Part shown: piece after piece, positions 55,132 to 63,293 of the stretch
Numbering within the stretch: the first letter of the stretch is position 1
How the letters are laid out: every line of letters starts with the position of its first letter
Source of the DNA: Actinomyces sp. oral taxon 414
Lineage (GTDB): Bacteria; Actinomycetota; Actinomycetes; Actinomycetales; Actinomycetaceae
DNA: 64,000 nucleotides
Assembly (NCBI RefSeq): GCF_001278845.1
Contig: NZ_CP012590.1
Span: 372,001 to 436,000, forward strand
Direction of reading: 5' to 3'
The notes under the pieces: generated by a model
Databases searched by the model: none
Seen by the model: the letters and a program-made list of their open reading frames with translations, nothing else
Told to the model about the DNA's origin: nothing
Position numbers and translations under genes: made by a program

Positions 55132-57585
55132 TCAGTATGGGGGGATGGCGTCGAGGATGGCGGCCAGGTCGAGGGCGTGGAGGGCGGCGGGGTAGGGAGT
55201 GGTTTCGTATGCGCCGGGGGCGGTTGCGGGTGCGGGGCCGCGGGTGGTGAGGACCGGGCGGGCCGGGGCGGGCGGACGCCCGGGGCCCGTGGCGGGGGCG
55301 GGTGCGGGGGCGTCGTCGGCGTAGTGGTTCAGGCCGTGTTCGAGGCGGGCGATGATGGTGTCGGTCAGGGCGCGGGCGAGGTGGTCGGGGACGGGGGCGG
55401 CCGGGAGCGTGATGTGGTGGGGGCCGACGCGCCGGGGCAGGGCGGTGATGGTGGCGTCGGGGTTGCGGCGGTAGCGGGCGCCGGTGGGGGTGGTCCAGGT
55501 CAGGTCGCCGTCGGGGGTGCGGGTGAGGGTCCATCCGGGGGCGTGCTTGAGGCGGTGGTGGGTCCGGCACAGGGCCGTGAGGTTGTTCAGGCCGGTGGTG
55601 CCGCCCTCGCTCCAGGGGGTGATGTGGTCCAGGTCGCAGCGGCGGGCGGGCACGGCGCAGCCCGGGTGGGTGCAGGCGGCGTCGCGGGCGCGCACAAGAT
55701 CGGCCAGGGCGGCGGGCGGGCGGTAGCGGGTGCGGCCGACGTCGATGACGGCGCCCGACAGGGGGTCGGTGACCAGGCGCCTCCAGGTCCCCCCGGCAGC
55801 CAGGGTGCGGGCGACGGCGTCGGGCACAGGCGCGGTGCGCCCGCCGACGGTCGCGGTCGCAGTCTCGCCCGAGGCTGGCGGGGCGTCGCCGAAAGGACCG
55901 GGCTCGGGCGGTGGGTCGCCGGGCGGGGCGGAGCCGGGCGGTGGCGCGGGCGGTGGTGGTGCGGCGCCGGGCGGGGCGGCGGGGACGGCGCCGATGAGGC
56001 GATCCAGGGGGACGGTGACGTCGATGGTGACGCTCAGCCCCGGTGCCGGGTGCACGGGGTTGGTTCCCGAGGGCGTCCACCAGGGGCTGGTGGAGCCGAC
56101 CAGGTGGCTGAGCTCCGTCAGCAGGCCCTCCAGGGGCACGCCGTCGGGCAGTAGGCGTCCGGGGCCGGTCGCCTCCGGCCCGGGTGGGCGGTCCGTCCCG
56201 GGCGCGCCGGACGCGCGCTCCGCGCCCTCCGCGCGGCGTTCCGCGCGGTCTGTGCGGTGCTCCGCGCCGGGGTCCTGCGCCCCGCCTGCGGGCGGGGTCG
56301 GCGTTTGCTTGCTCCCGCGCCCGGTGCGTACGGCGAGGCGCTGGCTGCGGCGCAGGGTGTCCAGGCACATGCCGGTCAGGGCGTCGCAGCGCAGCTGGGG
56401 GGCGGTGCGCTCGTCTCCGCCAGCGCGGGCGCAGGCCGCGACCGCGTCGAGGGTGGCGTCCAGGAGGAAGGCGTCCATGGTGGGCATGAGTAGTCTCATT
56501 TCGCTCACGCCCTCCCCGGCCGGTCGGGGGCGGCTCACGTGGCGGGAGGCGGTGTCTCGCCGACGGCGCGCGCCGGTGCCGTCGGGGTCGAGGGCGGTCA
56601 GGGCCCGGTCCAGCTCGCGGGCCAGCCGGGCGTGGGGCCGGTGGGCGGCCTGCGGCAGGACGCGGGCCTGCACCCGTAGGGCGGTGCGCGGGTCCACGCC
56701 CTCCAGTCGGCGAGCCACGACGTCGGCCTTGGCCCGGTCGATCAGTCCGACCCGCTGGAGGTCGCCGGTGGGGGCCAGGGTCGCGTCCAGCAGCGCCTCG
56801 CCGTGCTCCAGGACGCGGGTGGCGCGGGTGCGCGAGACGCCCAGGCGCAGGGCGATCTCGCTGGAGGCCGCCAGGCGGGTCTCGTCGGGGGCGGCCAGGC
56901 GCGCGGCCTCCCTCCCCGGGGGCGCGGGCCGGCCGGCCATCTCGGGGCAGCGGGCCAGGCAGGCCGCGGCGAGCGCGCCGGCCCACTGCGCCCAGGAGGA
57001 CAGCCGCTCGCAGGCCGCCACCAGTTCGACCAGGGCCCCGGCCCCCAGGCCGACCAGCGCGCCGGCCGCCGCGCCGCCCCCCGCGACACGGGCGGCCCCG
57101 GCCGCCTCCAGCAGCGCCCGCTCCCCCGGGTTCGGGGTCCCGCCGGCCATCGCCTGGAAGAGGCCGTCGTCGGGCGCCGCCGCACGCACGGGGTCGAAGA
57201 TGGACTGCACCCAGCCGTCGGGGCCCGGCGCGCACGGCCCGCCGCCGAAGGCCTCGACGCCGAGGGCGGGGTCGGCGCCGGTGGCGCCGGAGCGCTCGCC
57301 AGGGTCCTGGGGGCGCGGTGCGGTGGGGGCGAGCAGGTGGCTCATCACCCGCTCGACGACCTCCGCCAGCGCCCCGCCGGGGGCCATGGCCGCCAGGCGC
57401 TCCACGGACTCCCGCGCGCCCGCCCCGTCGAGGTCGACGGCGCCGACGACGTCGACGGGATCAACGGGGCCGACACCCCCGACCCCGGTGAGATCGGCGG
57501 GACAGGCGGGCGCGCCGGACCGATCCGCGGCGCATCTGCCCGCCGCACCGGCCGGTGCGGGAGGGGCGCCACGGGTATCGAACAT
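55132..57585 (-). CDS. DUF222/HNH endonuclease domain protein
   Basis: 817 residues from ATG at 57585, with AAGGAGG twelve bases upstream (a little far) and GTACACTGTAC, a short palindrome, between them. A helical DUF222 domain spans about residues 150-520 (RLGVSRTRATRVLEHGEALLDA, RLEGVDPRTALRVQARVL). Long Pro/Ala/Gly linkers follow, then the HNH nuclease near residue 660: CTHPGC, CDLDHITPWSEGG and NNLTALCRTHHRLKHA (metal-binding Cys/His present). This is a common, often multi-copy actinobacterial family thought to be linked to mobile DNA; its cellular role is unknown. Confidence 0.9.
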   Translation of the reverse strand: MFDTRGAPPAPAGAAGRCAADRSGAPACPADLTGVGGVGPVDPVDVVGAVDLDGAGARESVERLAAMAPGGALAEVVERVMSHLLAPTAPRPQDPGERSGATGADPALGVEAFGGGPCAPGPDGWVQSIFDPVRAAAPDDGLFQAMAGGTPNPGERALLEAAGAARVAGGGAAAGALVGLGAGALVELVAACERLSSWAQWAGALAAACLARCPEMAGRPAPPGREAARLAAPDETRLAASSEIALRLGVSRTRATRVLEHGEALLDATLAPTGDLQRVGLIDRAKADVVARRLEGVDPRTALRVQARVLPQAAHRPHARLARELDRALTALDPDGTGARRRRDTASRHVSRPRPAGEGVSEMRLLMPTMDAFLLDATLDAVAACARAGGDERTAPQLRCDALTGMCLDTLRRSQRLAVRTGRGSKQTPTPPAGGAQDPGAEHRTDRAERRAEGAERASGAPGTDRPPGPEATGPGRLLPDGVPLEGLLTELSHLVGSTSPWWTPSGTNPVHPAPGLSVTIDVTVPLDRLIGAVPAAPPGAAPPPPAPPPGSAPPGDPPPEPGPFGDAPPASGETATATVGGRTAPVPDAVARTLAAGGTWRRLVTDPLSGAVIDVGRTRYRPPAALADLVRARDAACTHPGCAVPARRCDLDHITPWSEGGTTGLNNLTALCRTHHRLKHAPGWTLTRTPDGDLTWTTPTGARYRRNPDATITALPRRVGPHHITLPAAPVPDHLARALTDTIIARLEHGLNHYADDAPAPAPATGPGRPPAPARPVLTTRGPAPATAPGAYETTPYPAALHALDLAAILDAIPPY

Positions 57586-57703
57586 GTGTACAGTGTACCT
57601 CCTTCTCCGACCGAAATCCAGTTCTCGGGGCGGGAAATCCAAGGAGATAGGGCGGTTCCCCGCGAGCGCGCGGGCCTGCATTCGAACGCGCGATTCTGGT
57701 CCC

Positions 57704-57858
57704 CGATTCTCCGTGAGCGCGTAGGTTTCCAGTCGAACGCGCAGATGGGAGGTGCGCGTTCGACTGGAAACCTACGCGCTCACGGAAGAACGGGGGACCG
57801 GGGGGCGGCGAACCGGCCGTAGAATGCGCGCTCCGCGCCGGCCCCGCCCTCGGCGAGT
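57704..57858. repeat. Dispersed hairpin element, copy 2
   Basis: A perfect 33-bp stem (57711-57743 with 57753-57785; core GTAGGTTTCCAGTCGAACGC) and a 9-nt loop, followed by the conserved CGGCGAACCGGCCG and AGAATGCGC flank, match 3124-3275. Half-elements are visible at 57660-57692 and 58850-58873. The rest of the 57586-58027 gap has no gene. Confidence 0.88.
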
Positions 57859-58027
57859 AGGACCGCCGGTCCAGCCGGTCCTCTTGACCCCGTCGGTCGC
57901 CCGAGCCTCTGGTCCCGGCCGCGCGGGAGCGGATGCTGACACCGGGAACTTTTCGGCCCCGGCGGACGACTACCCGCATAGAGCCTGCTCCGGGACCGCC
58001 GGGCGGGCCGCCAGCGAGAGGACGTCC

Positions 58028-58831
58028 ATGTTCACATTCGATCAGACGCCGGTGAAATTCGTCGGGCTGCTGGTGCTCCTGACGTGGTGCACGCTCTGGT
58101 GCGCCCACGGGCTCGCCCGTTCCCGGGGCGCCCGGCAGCGGGTGGGCGCCGCGCTGCACCTGGTCATGGCGGCGGTCATGCTCGCCATGGTGCCCAAACC
58201 GGTTTGGACGACGCTGACAGGCGTGGTCCCCGTCCCCGTCATAGCCGCGGCGTTCGCCGCGGCGACCGTGTGGTTCGTCTGGCTGACCGCCGGCGCGCCC
58301 GGCCGGCCCACCGACTCCGGGTCCGCCGACTCCGGGTCTGCCCACGCCAGGCCCACCGACTCCGGGTCCGCCCACGCCAGGCCCACCGACTCCGGCTGCA
58401 CCCACGCCGGGCACGCCGCCATGTTCGCCGCCATGACCTGGCACCTGGCGGCGATGGCCGTCAAGGCGTCGGCGAGGGCCGAACTGGGCATGGGGCCGGG
58501 CATGCGCCAGTGGATGGAGCAGGCGGGGCGGCCCGGGCGGGTCCTGTGGGTGTTCGCGCTCGTGGGGCTTCCATTCATGGCCTACCTGCTGATCGCCGGC
58601 GCCCTCGCCCTGTGGCGGGCACTGCGACCCGGCGGCGCCGTCAATACGGACGAGTCCGCCGCGCACGCACCCGCCGCGCACGGGGACTGCGGCTGCCGCG
58701 ACGGGCGGTCCGACGCCGTCGGGCACCGCCTCGCCGCGCTGTCCGACTTCGCCATGAACTTCGGCATGTTCTGGATGAGCACGGGGCTGCTCACCCCGAT
58801 CCTGCCCTTCTTCGCGGCACTGGCGTTCTGA
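58028..58831 (+). CDS. DUF5134-like His-rich membrane protein
   Basis: 267 residues from ATG at 58028 (GAGAGGAC upstream). About six membrane helices are seen. Between helices 3 and 4 is a His/Thr/Ser linker of tandem ARPTDSGSAH units encoded by 33-bp DNA repeats (about 58309-58400). Helix 4 begins HAGHAAMFAAMTWHLAAMAVK, and the C-terminal part has HGDCGCRDG and MNFGMFWMSTGLL. Membrane His and Met plus a Cys-x-Cys motif suggest metal (copper-type) handling, as proposed for relatives. It sits next to a Cys-rich anti-sigma factor. Confidence 0.72.
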   Translation: MFTFDQTPVKFVGLLVLLTWCTLWCAHGLARSRGARQRVGAALHLVMAAVMLAMVPKPVWTTLTGVVPVPVIAAAFAAATVWFVWLTAGAPGRPTDSGSADSGSAHARPTDSGSAHARPTDSGCTHAGHAAMFAAMTWHLAAMAVKASARAELGMGPGMRQWMEQAGRPGRVLWVFALVGLPFMAYLLIAGALALWRALRPGGAVNTDESAAHAPAAHGDCGCRDGRSDAVGHRLAALSDFAMNFGMFWMSTGLLTPILPFFAALAF

Positions 58832-58908
58832 CGGCCACCGTCGCCGGCGTGGAAACCCGCGCGCTCGCGGAAGAACAGCGGCAACACGGTCCGGGGGAGC
58901 GGCCCGTC

Positions 58909-59214
58909 CTAGTGGCAGGTGCAGTGCGGCCCGCACTGGCAGTCCCCGCACAAGCAGGGCCTCCCCTCGCGGCAGCCGCACAGCCGCACGTCGACCGTAT
59001 TGACGATCTGCTCGCCGAGCCCGGGGCGGGGCTCGGGCAGGGCGCGCAGCTCGGCGTTCAGGGCCGTCGCCCGGGCCAGCCAGGCCGAGCAGGACGGGCA
59101 GTCCTCCAGATGGGCGACGATGCCGGGCACGGGCAGGGGCGGCTCCTCGCCGTCGAGGAGGGCAGACAGCGCCTCCCGCCAGGCGGTCTCCTCCGCGGGG
59201 TCCACAGACTGCAT
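58909..59214 (-). CDS. Zinc-binding anti-sigma factor with metallothionein-like tail
   Basis: 101 residues from ATG at 59214. The ZAS motif H35-x3-C39-x2-C42 (VAHLEDCPSCSAWL) marks a zinc-finger anti-sigma factor. The tail from residue 79 packs eight Cys and two His into 23 residues (CGCREG, CLCGDCQCG, HCTCH), a layout like a small metallothionein. There is no membrane helix, so it is a soluble cytoplasmic sensor. It diverges from the ECF sigma gene with only 34 bp between start codons. Metal (copper, zinc or cadmium) binding could release the sigma factor (inference). Confidence 0.85.
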   Translation of the reverse strand: MQSVDPAEETAWREALSALLDGEEPPLPVPGIVAHLEDCPSCSAWLARATALNAELRALPEPRPGLGEQIVNTVDVRLCGCREGRPCLCGDCQCGPHCTCH

Positions 59215-59248
59215 CGGGGAAGCATACGCCCGTCACTACGATGACCGG
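59215..59248. promoter_or_regulatory. Divergent leaderless promoters of the sigma/anti-sigma pair
   Basis: TATGCT (59226-59221, minus) ends six bases before the anti-sigma ATG, and TACGAT (59237-59242, plus) ends six bases before the sigma GTG. Both start codons would therefore be at or next to +1. The two promoters are only 10 bp apart, so polymerase cannot occupy both at once. Confidence 0.6.
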
Positions 59249-59818
59249 GTGAGCACCGTCGACGACGTCACCGCGCTCGCGCTCGCGGCGGGCGGGGGCG
59301 ACCGGGCCGCGCTGTCGGAGTTCATCCGCGCGACCCAGGCCGAGGTGTGGCAGTTCGTGGCGCGGCTGGCCGGCCGCCAGGCCGCCGACGACCTCGCGCA
59401 GGAGACCTATCTGCGGGTGCTCGGTGCGCTGGCGGGATTCGAGGGCAGGTCGAGCGCCCGCACCTGGCTGCTGGCCATCGCCAGGCGGACGGTCGTCGAC
59501 CAGCTCCGCCGCGAGGCCGCCCGGCCGCGCACGATCGCGGTGGACTGGACGCGGGCCGATGAGGTGATCGGGGAGCGGGGGGCGGTGCTCCCGGACCCCT
59601 TGGGGGAGATGCGCCTGGAGGAGCTGCTCGGGACGCTGAGCCTGGAGCGGCGTGAGGCGCTGGTGCTCACCCGGCTGCTGGGCTTCAGCTATGCGGAGGC
59701 CGCCGATATCTGCGGCTGCGCTGTGGGCACCATCCGCTCGCGCGTGGCCAGGGCCCGCACGGATCTGGTTGCGGCGCTCGCCCGGCAGGCCGACGGGGCC
59801 GCCCCGGCCGGCCGGTAG
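59249..59818 (+). CDS. ECF-family RNA polymerase sigma factor (SigC-like)
   Basis: 189 residues from GTG at 59249, with no ribosome site (see the leaderless promoter). Region 2 is LAQETYLRVLGALAGFEGRSSARTWLLAIARRTVVDQLRR; within it ARTWLLAIARR resembles SigC-type ECF factors. Region 4 contains REALVLTRLLGFSYAEAADI and GTIRSRVARAR. The protein is small and cytoplasmic and would redirect RNA polymerase to stress promoters when freed from the divergent ZAS protein. Candidate targets are its own region and the adjacent DUF5134 gene. Confidence 0.93.
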   Translation: MSTVDDVTALALAAGGGDRAALSEFIRATQAEVWQFVARLAGRQAADDLAQETYLRVLGALAGFEGRSSARTWLLAIARRTVVDQLRREAARPRTIAVDWTRADEVIGERGAVLPDPLGEMRLEELLGTLSLERREALVLTRLLGFSYAEAADICGCAVGTIRSRVARARTDLVAALARQADGAAPAGR

Positions 59819-59924
59819 CGCGGGGACCACGGGAGGCGGAGACACGGGGGTCGCGGGGCGCCCACTATGCTGGGCGCTCGGGGCCGAGCCCGGGAGCCGG
59901 TCCCACGACAGACAGGACGACATC

Positions 59925-60908
59925 ATGATGATCAATGGAGAACTCATCGACCTGCGCGCCGGCGCCTACGAGGCCCGCGTGGCCACCTCCGGCGCCACCC
60001 TGGTCCACCTGCGCCGCGAGGGGCGCGACCTGGTCCTGCCCTTCGACGCCGAGACGAGCCTGCCGGACGCCTGGCGGGGCAAGACGCTCCTGCCCTGGCC
60101 CAACCGGATCGACGGCGCCCGCTACACCTATGCGGGCGCGACCTTCGAGGTGCCCTGCAACGAGCCCGCCACCGGCGCCGCCCTGCACGGCCTGGCCGGC
60201 TGGGTGGACTACCGGGTCGCCCCGAAGGCGGCCGGGGAGGGGTCCGACGCCGGACGGGGCGGGGCCGCCCCGAGCGCGACGACCCTGGAGCTGCACCTGC
60301 CCGCCTCCTACGCCTACCCCTGGGCCCTGGACGTGAGCGTGCGCTTCGCCCTCGACGCCGAGTCCGGCCTGACCATGACGACGACCGCCACGAACGCGGG
60401 GGCCGCCCGGGCCCCGGCGGCGAACGTGCCCGGCGCCCCGGTGATCGACGGCGAACCGGCCCCCGCCCCCTACGGGGTGTCCTGGCACCCCTACCTGACC
60501 CGCTCGGTGCCGCTGGACGAGTGCGTTTTGACCGTGCCGGCCTCCCGGGTGCTCGACGCCGACCCGGCCACCATGGCCCCGACCGGCGAGCGGGGGGTCG
60601 CCGGGACCGACTGGGACTGGAGGGAGGGCCGCCTCATGGGCGCCACCGCCACCGACAACGCCTACACGGGCCTGCCCGGGGGGACGTGGCGGGTGCGCCT
60701 GCGCGGGGGCGAGGGCGATCGCGCCGTCGTCATGAGTGCCGCCGCGCCCTGGGTCCAGGTCTACAGCGGCGAGCACCTGGGGCGCCGCGGCGTCGCCGTC
60801 GAGCCCATGACCTGCCCGCCCGACGCCTTCAACTCCGGGACGGACCTGGTGACCCTGGCGGTGGGGGAGTCCCACGTCTTCAGCTGCGCCATCCGCGAGG
60901 AGGACTGA
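59925..60908 (+). CDS. Aldose 1-epimerase family protein
   Basis: 327 residues from ATG at 59925 (a second ATG follows; ACAGGACGA upstream). Aldose-epimerase motifs are present: LPWPNRIDGARYTY, NEPATGAALHGLAGW (first His), SWHPYLTRS (second His) and the catalytic Glu in GVAVEPMTCPPDAFN. It interconverts alpha and beta anomers of hexoses in the cytoplasm; the exact sugar is uncertain and it could be a glucose-6-phosphate-1-epimerase relative. A TATGCT hexamer at 59866-59871 may be its promoter. The LacI-type gene follows 39 bp later. Confidence 0.9.
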   Translation: MMINGELIDLRAGAYEARVATSGATLVHLRREGRDLVLPFDAETSLPDAWRGKTLLPWPNRIDGARYTYAGATFEVPCNEPATGAALHGLAGWVDYRVAPKAAGEGSDAGRGGAAPSATTLELHLPASYAYPWALDVSVRFALDAESGLTMTTTATNAGAARAPAANVPGAPVIDGEPAPAPYGVSWHPYLTRSVPLDECVLTVPASRVLDADPATMAPTGERGVAGTDWDWREGRLMGATATDNAYTGLPGGTWRVRLRGGEGDRAVVMSAAAPWVQVYSGEHLGRRGVAVEPMTCPPDAFNSGTDLVTLAVGESHVFSCAIREED

Positions 60909-60947
60909 GGCCCGGCGGCGGGGGTGGCGACGGCGGAGGGCGGCGCA

Positions 60948-61962
60948 GTGGGCCAGGAGCGGGGCCGGCGCCCCGGCATGGTCGACGTGGCCAGGAGGGC
61001 CGGGGTGTCCCACCAGACCGTCTCGCGGGTCCTCAACGAACCGGCCTCCGTGCGCCCGGCCACCCGCGAGCGCGTCCTGGCCGCCATCGAGGAGCTCGGG
61101 TACCGGCGGAACATGGCGGCGCGGGCCCTGGTGACGGACTCGAACCGGATGATCGGAGTCATGACCGCCTTCTCGCACTTCTACGGCCCGGCCTCGACGA
61201 CGGCAGCCATCGAGCTGGCCGCGCGCCGGTCCAATTACGGCACGCTGGTGACCTCCCTGCAGGTCGGCGACGAGGAGGAGATCGATGAGGCGCTGGGCTT
61301 CCTGGTCAACCGGGGGGTGGACGGCCTGATCGCGGTGGCGCCGAGCACGGGCATCGCCCGCGCGGCGGGGCGCGGGGCCGGGGGCGTGCCCATGGTCGTG
61401 GTCGCCGACGGTTTCGCGCCCTCCGAGCGCGTTCACGTGGTCTCCGTGGATCAGGGGTTGGGCGCGGGGATGGCGGTGCGCCACCTGGTCGGCCGGGGGC
61501 GCAGGCGGATCGCGCACATCGCCGGGCCCGGGGACTGGTTCGACGCCCGGGCGCGGGCCGCGGGCTGGCGCGCGGCGCTGGAGGACTCCGGTCTGGAGGC
61601 GGCGGGGGTCGTCGAGGGGGACTTGGGGGCCGGAGTCCGGCTACCGGGCGGGCATCGAGCTTCTGACGGGGCGGGCGGGCCAGGCGCCCGACGCCGTCTT
61701 CTGCGCCAATGACCTCATGGCCCTGGGGCTGCTGGCGGCGGCGCGGGACCTGGGCGTGGATGTGCCCGGGGACCTGGCCGTCGTCGGCTATGACGATACG
61801 GCCGGGGCCGGCTTCTTCTCGCCGCCGCTGACCACGCTGGGCCAGCCCTTCGACGAGCTGGGGCGGTTGTGCCTGGAGGCGCTGCTGGAGGGGCTGGGCG
61901 GTGCGGCGGGGAGGTCGCACTCCATCTCGCCGACGCTGAGGGTGCGCCGCTCCAGCGGGTGA
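60948..61962 (+). pseudogene. LacI-family regulator with a one-base frameshift
   Basis: Start GTG at 60948 has GGAGGG upstream (a GTG at 60924 is also in frame). The N-terminal helix-turn-helix is intact (VDVARRAGVSHQTVSRVLNEP), as is most of the effector domain (MIGVMTAFSHFYGPA to HIAGPGDWFDARARAAGW). At 61623-61624 an extra T in GACTTGGGGGCC destroys the family sequence GDWGPESGYRAG; the correct frame resumes as ESGYRAGIELLTG, FCANDLMALGLLAAARD and VVGYDDTAGAGFFSPPLTT, ending at 61962. Repaired length is about 337 residues, normal for LacI. The product as written would lose dimer contacts, unless this is a sequencing error. Confidence 0.85.
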
Positions 61963-62046
61963 GGGCCGGCCGGGCCGGCGGCGGGTCGGGCCGGCGGTGG
62001 GACGGCGCACTCGGGGCTCTGCCGGCTGGCCTTCACCGGGTCGTCA

Positions 62047-62472
62047 TCAGCACTGCATGATCTCGCCCAGGTCCCAGACCGCTTCGGGCTGGTCGGGCGT
62101 CACCCTCTCGCCGACATAATAGATCTGGTGGTTCTCGGCCGCGACGAGGCACTCGATAATGGTGGACAGTGCCGTGTCCGCGTCGCCGATCGCCTTGGTG
62201 ATGCTGGCTTGGTAGTTCGCTGCGGCCGGCGAGTCCCAGATTTTGTCGTTCAACCCGTCGGTTGAAAGATCCACCGCCGTGGCGCCGCCCGTCAGAATAA
62301 TGGGGTTGATCGTGCTGGGGTCGACTGCGGACGGGATCGATTGCATCGATGTGGTCCACTCGGCCAGAGCCGTCTGACTGCGCATCGCCCTGTCCTTGAC
62401 GGCTTGAATCGCCGCGAGCTTACGATTGGGGACCGTGCCGTCGGGATCCGGGGTCGGGGGTGACGTGCTCAT
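62047..62472 (-). CDS. Hypothetical helical protein
   Basis: 141 residues from ATG at 62472 with AGAGGTG upstream. No domain is recognised. The N-terminal half is predominantly helical (LAAIQAVKDRAMRSQTALAEWTTSMQSI), with a Trp in the middle of a small-residue helix and no signal peptide, somewhat like the size and helical hairpin of WXG100 or ESX-associated proteins but without a W-x-G turn. It is the last of three consecutive minus-strand genes of lower GC content and may be part of a secretion- or toxin-related cassette (speculative). Confidence 0.6.
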   Translation of the reverse strand: MSTSPPTPDPDGTVPNRKLAAIQAVKDRAMRSQTALAEWTTSMQSIPSAVDPSTINPIILTGGATAVDLSTDGLNDKIWDSPAAANYQASITKAIGDADTALSTIIECLVAAENHQIYYVGERVTPDQPEAVWDLGEIMQC

Positions 62473-62571
62473 TATGTTTCACCTCTGTGAATCGCTCCGT
62501 CGAGCGGACGGAGTTGATGGAATCATGGCGGCTGAATTTCAGATGCGCTGTCGGTCGTCGGGTCGTGCTGT

Positions 62572-63276
62572 TCATCCCTGCGAGTAGGATGTACTGGTGA
62601 TTCTTTTGGAGGCGGGTCCGGCGGCGACTGGCGGGACGGCGAGGACGAGGGTGTGCAGGAGGTCGGTCATGGCGTTGAGATCATCCTGGTCGTAGTTCAG
62701 GCTCAAGTTCTCGTCGTACGCGGTCTTCGGGTCGCTGAGGTAGAAGCGAATGCCCAGGGTGTGGATGTCGACATCGGGATAGAGCCAGGCCCCTATGATC
62801 CATCTTCCGCGATTATCGTCGGACCAGATGCAGCCGCGGCCCTGGGTGTCGTCGAAGGTGATCTGGGGCAATCCCTTGTCGTCGAGTTCGGTGAACTCCG
62901 TGCCCCCCGCTCCCGCGCCGAGTTTACCGCCGATGAAGTAGCTGACGGCGAGAGAGGACTGCAGGCCCTGCGGCATTCGGATGCCGTAAATGCGGCAGTT
63001 GAAAATGTCGCGACTGCTATTGTGGCCCGGTGAGTGCCAGTAGGAGAAGGCCGTGGGGTAGAAGCCGAGCCCGTTCTCCAGGAGCTGCCTGGGGACGACT
63101 TCGCACAGCGTCTGGTCGGTCAGGAAAGTCGGAACGGGCGAGGCCGAGGCCTGATCGTCCCCGTGGTCGGCGCAGGCGGATGACCCGAGCATCACCGCGG
63201 CCAGGAGGCAGGCTCTGCGCCTGGACACACGTCTGGTCGAGCACTTTCTCGAATGTGGAAGATACCGACTCATCAT
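62572..63276 (-). CDS. Putative lipoprotein of unknown function
   Basis: 234 residues from ATG at 63276 (a second ATG is adjacent; AAAGGAG lies directly before, favouring the second). A long basic n-region (RKCSTRRVSRRRA) and hydrophobic stretch end in LGSSAC, a slightly atypical lipobox, so the Cys near residue 35 is probably lipidated. The mature part has several Cys (LCEVV, FNCRIYG, GCIWSDD) and aromatic beta strands and resembles DUF3558-like actinobacterial lipoproteins only in general layout. The gene lies 17 bp after the upstream stop. Confidence 0.72.
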   Translation of the reverse strand: MMSRYLPHSRKCSTRRVSRRRACLLAAVMLGSSACADHGDDQASASPVPTFLTDQTLCEVVPRQLLENGLGFYPTAFSYWHSPGHNSSRDIFNCRIYGIRMPQGLQSSLAVSYFIGGKLGAGAGGTEFTELDDKGLPQITFDDTQGRGCIWSDDNRGRWIIGAWLYPDVDIHTLGIRFYLSDPKTAYDENLSLNYDQDDLNAMTDLLHTLVLAVPPVAAGPASKRITSTSYSQG

Positions 63277-63293
63277 ACTCCTTTCCAGAGGTG

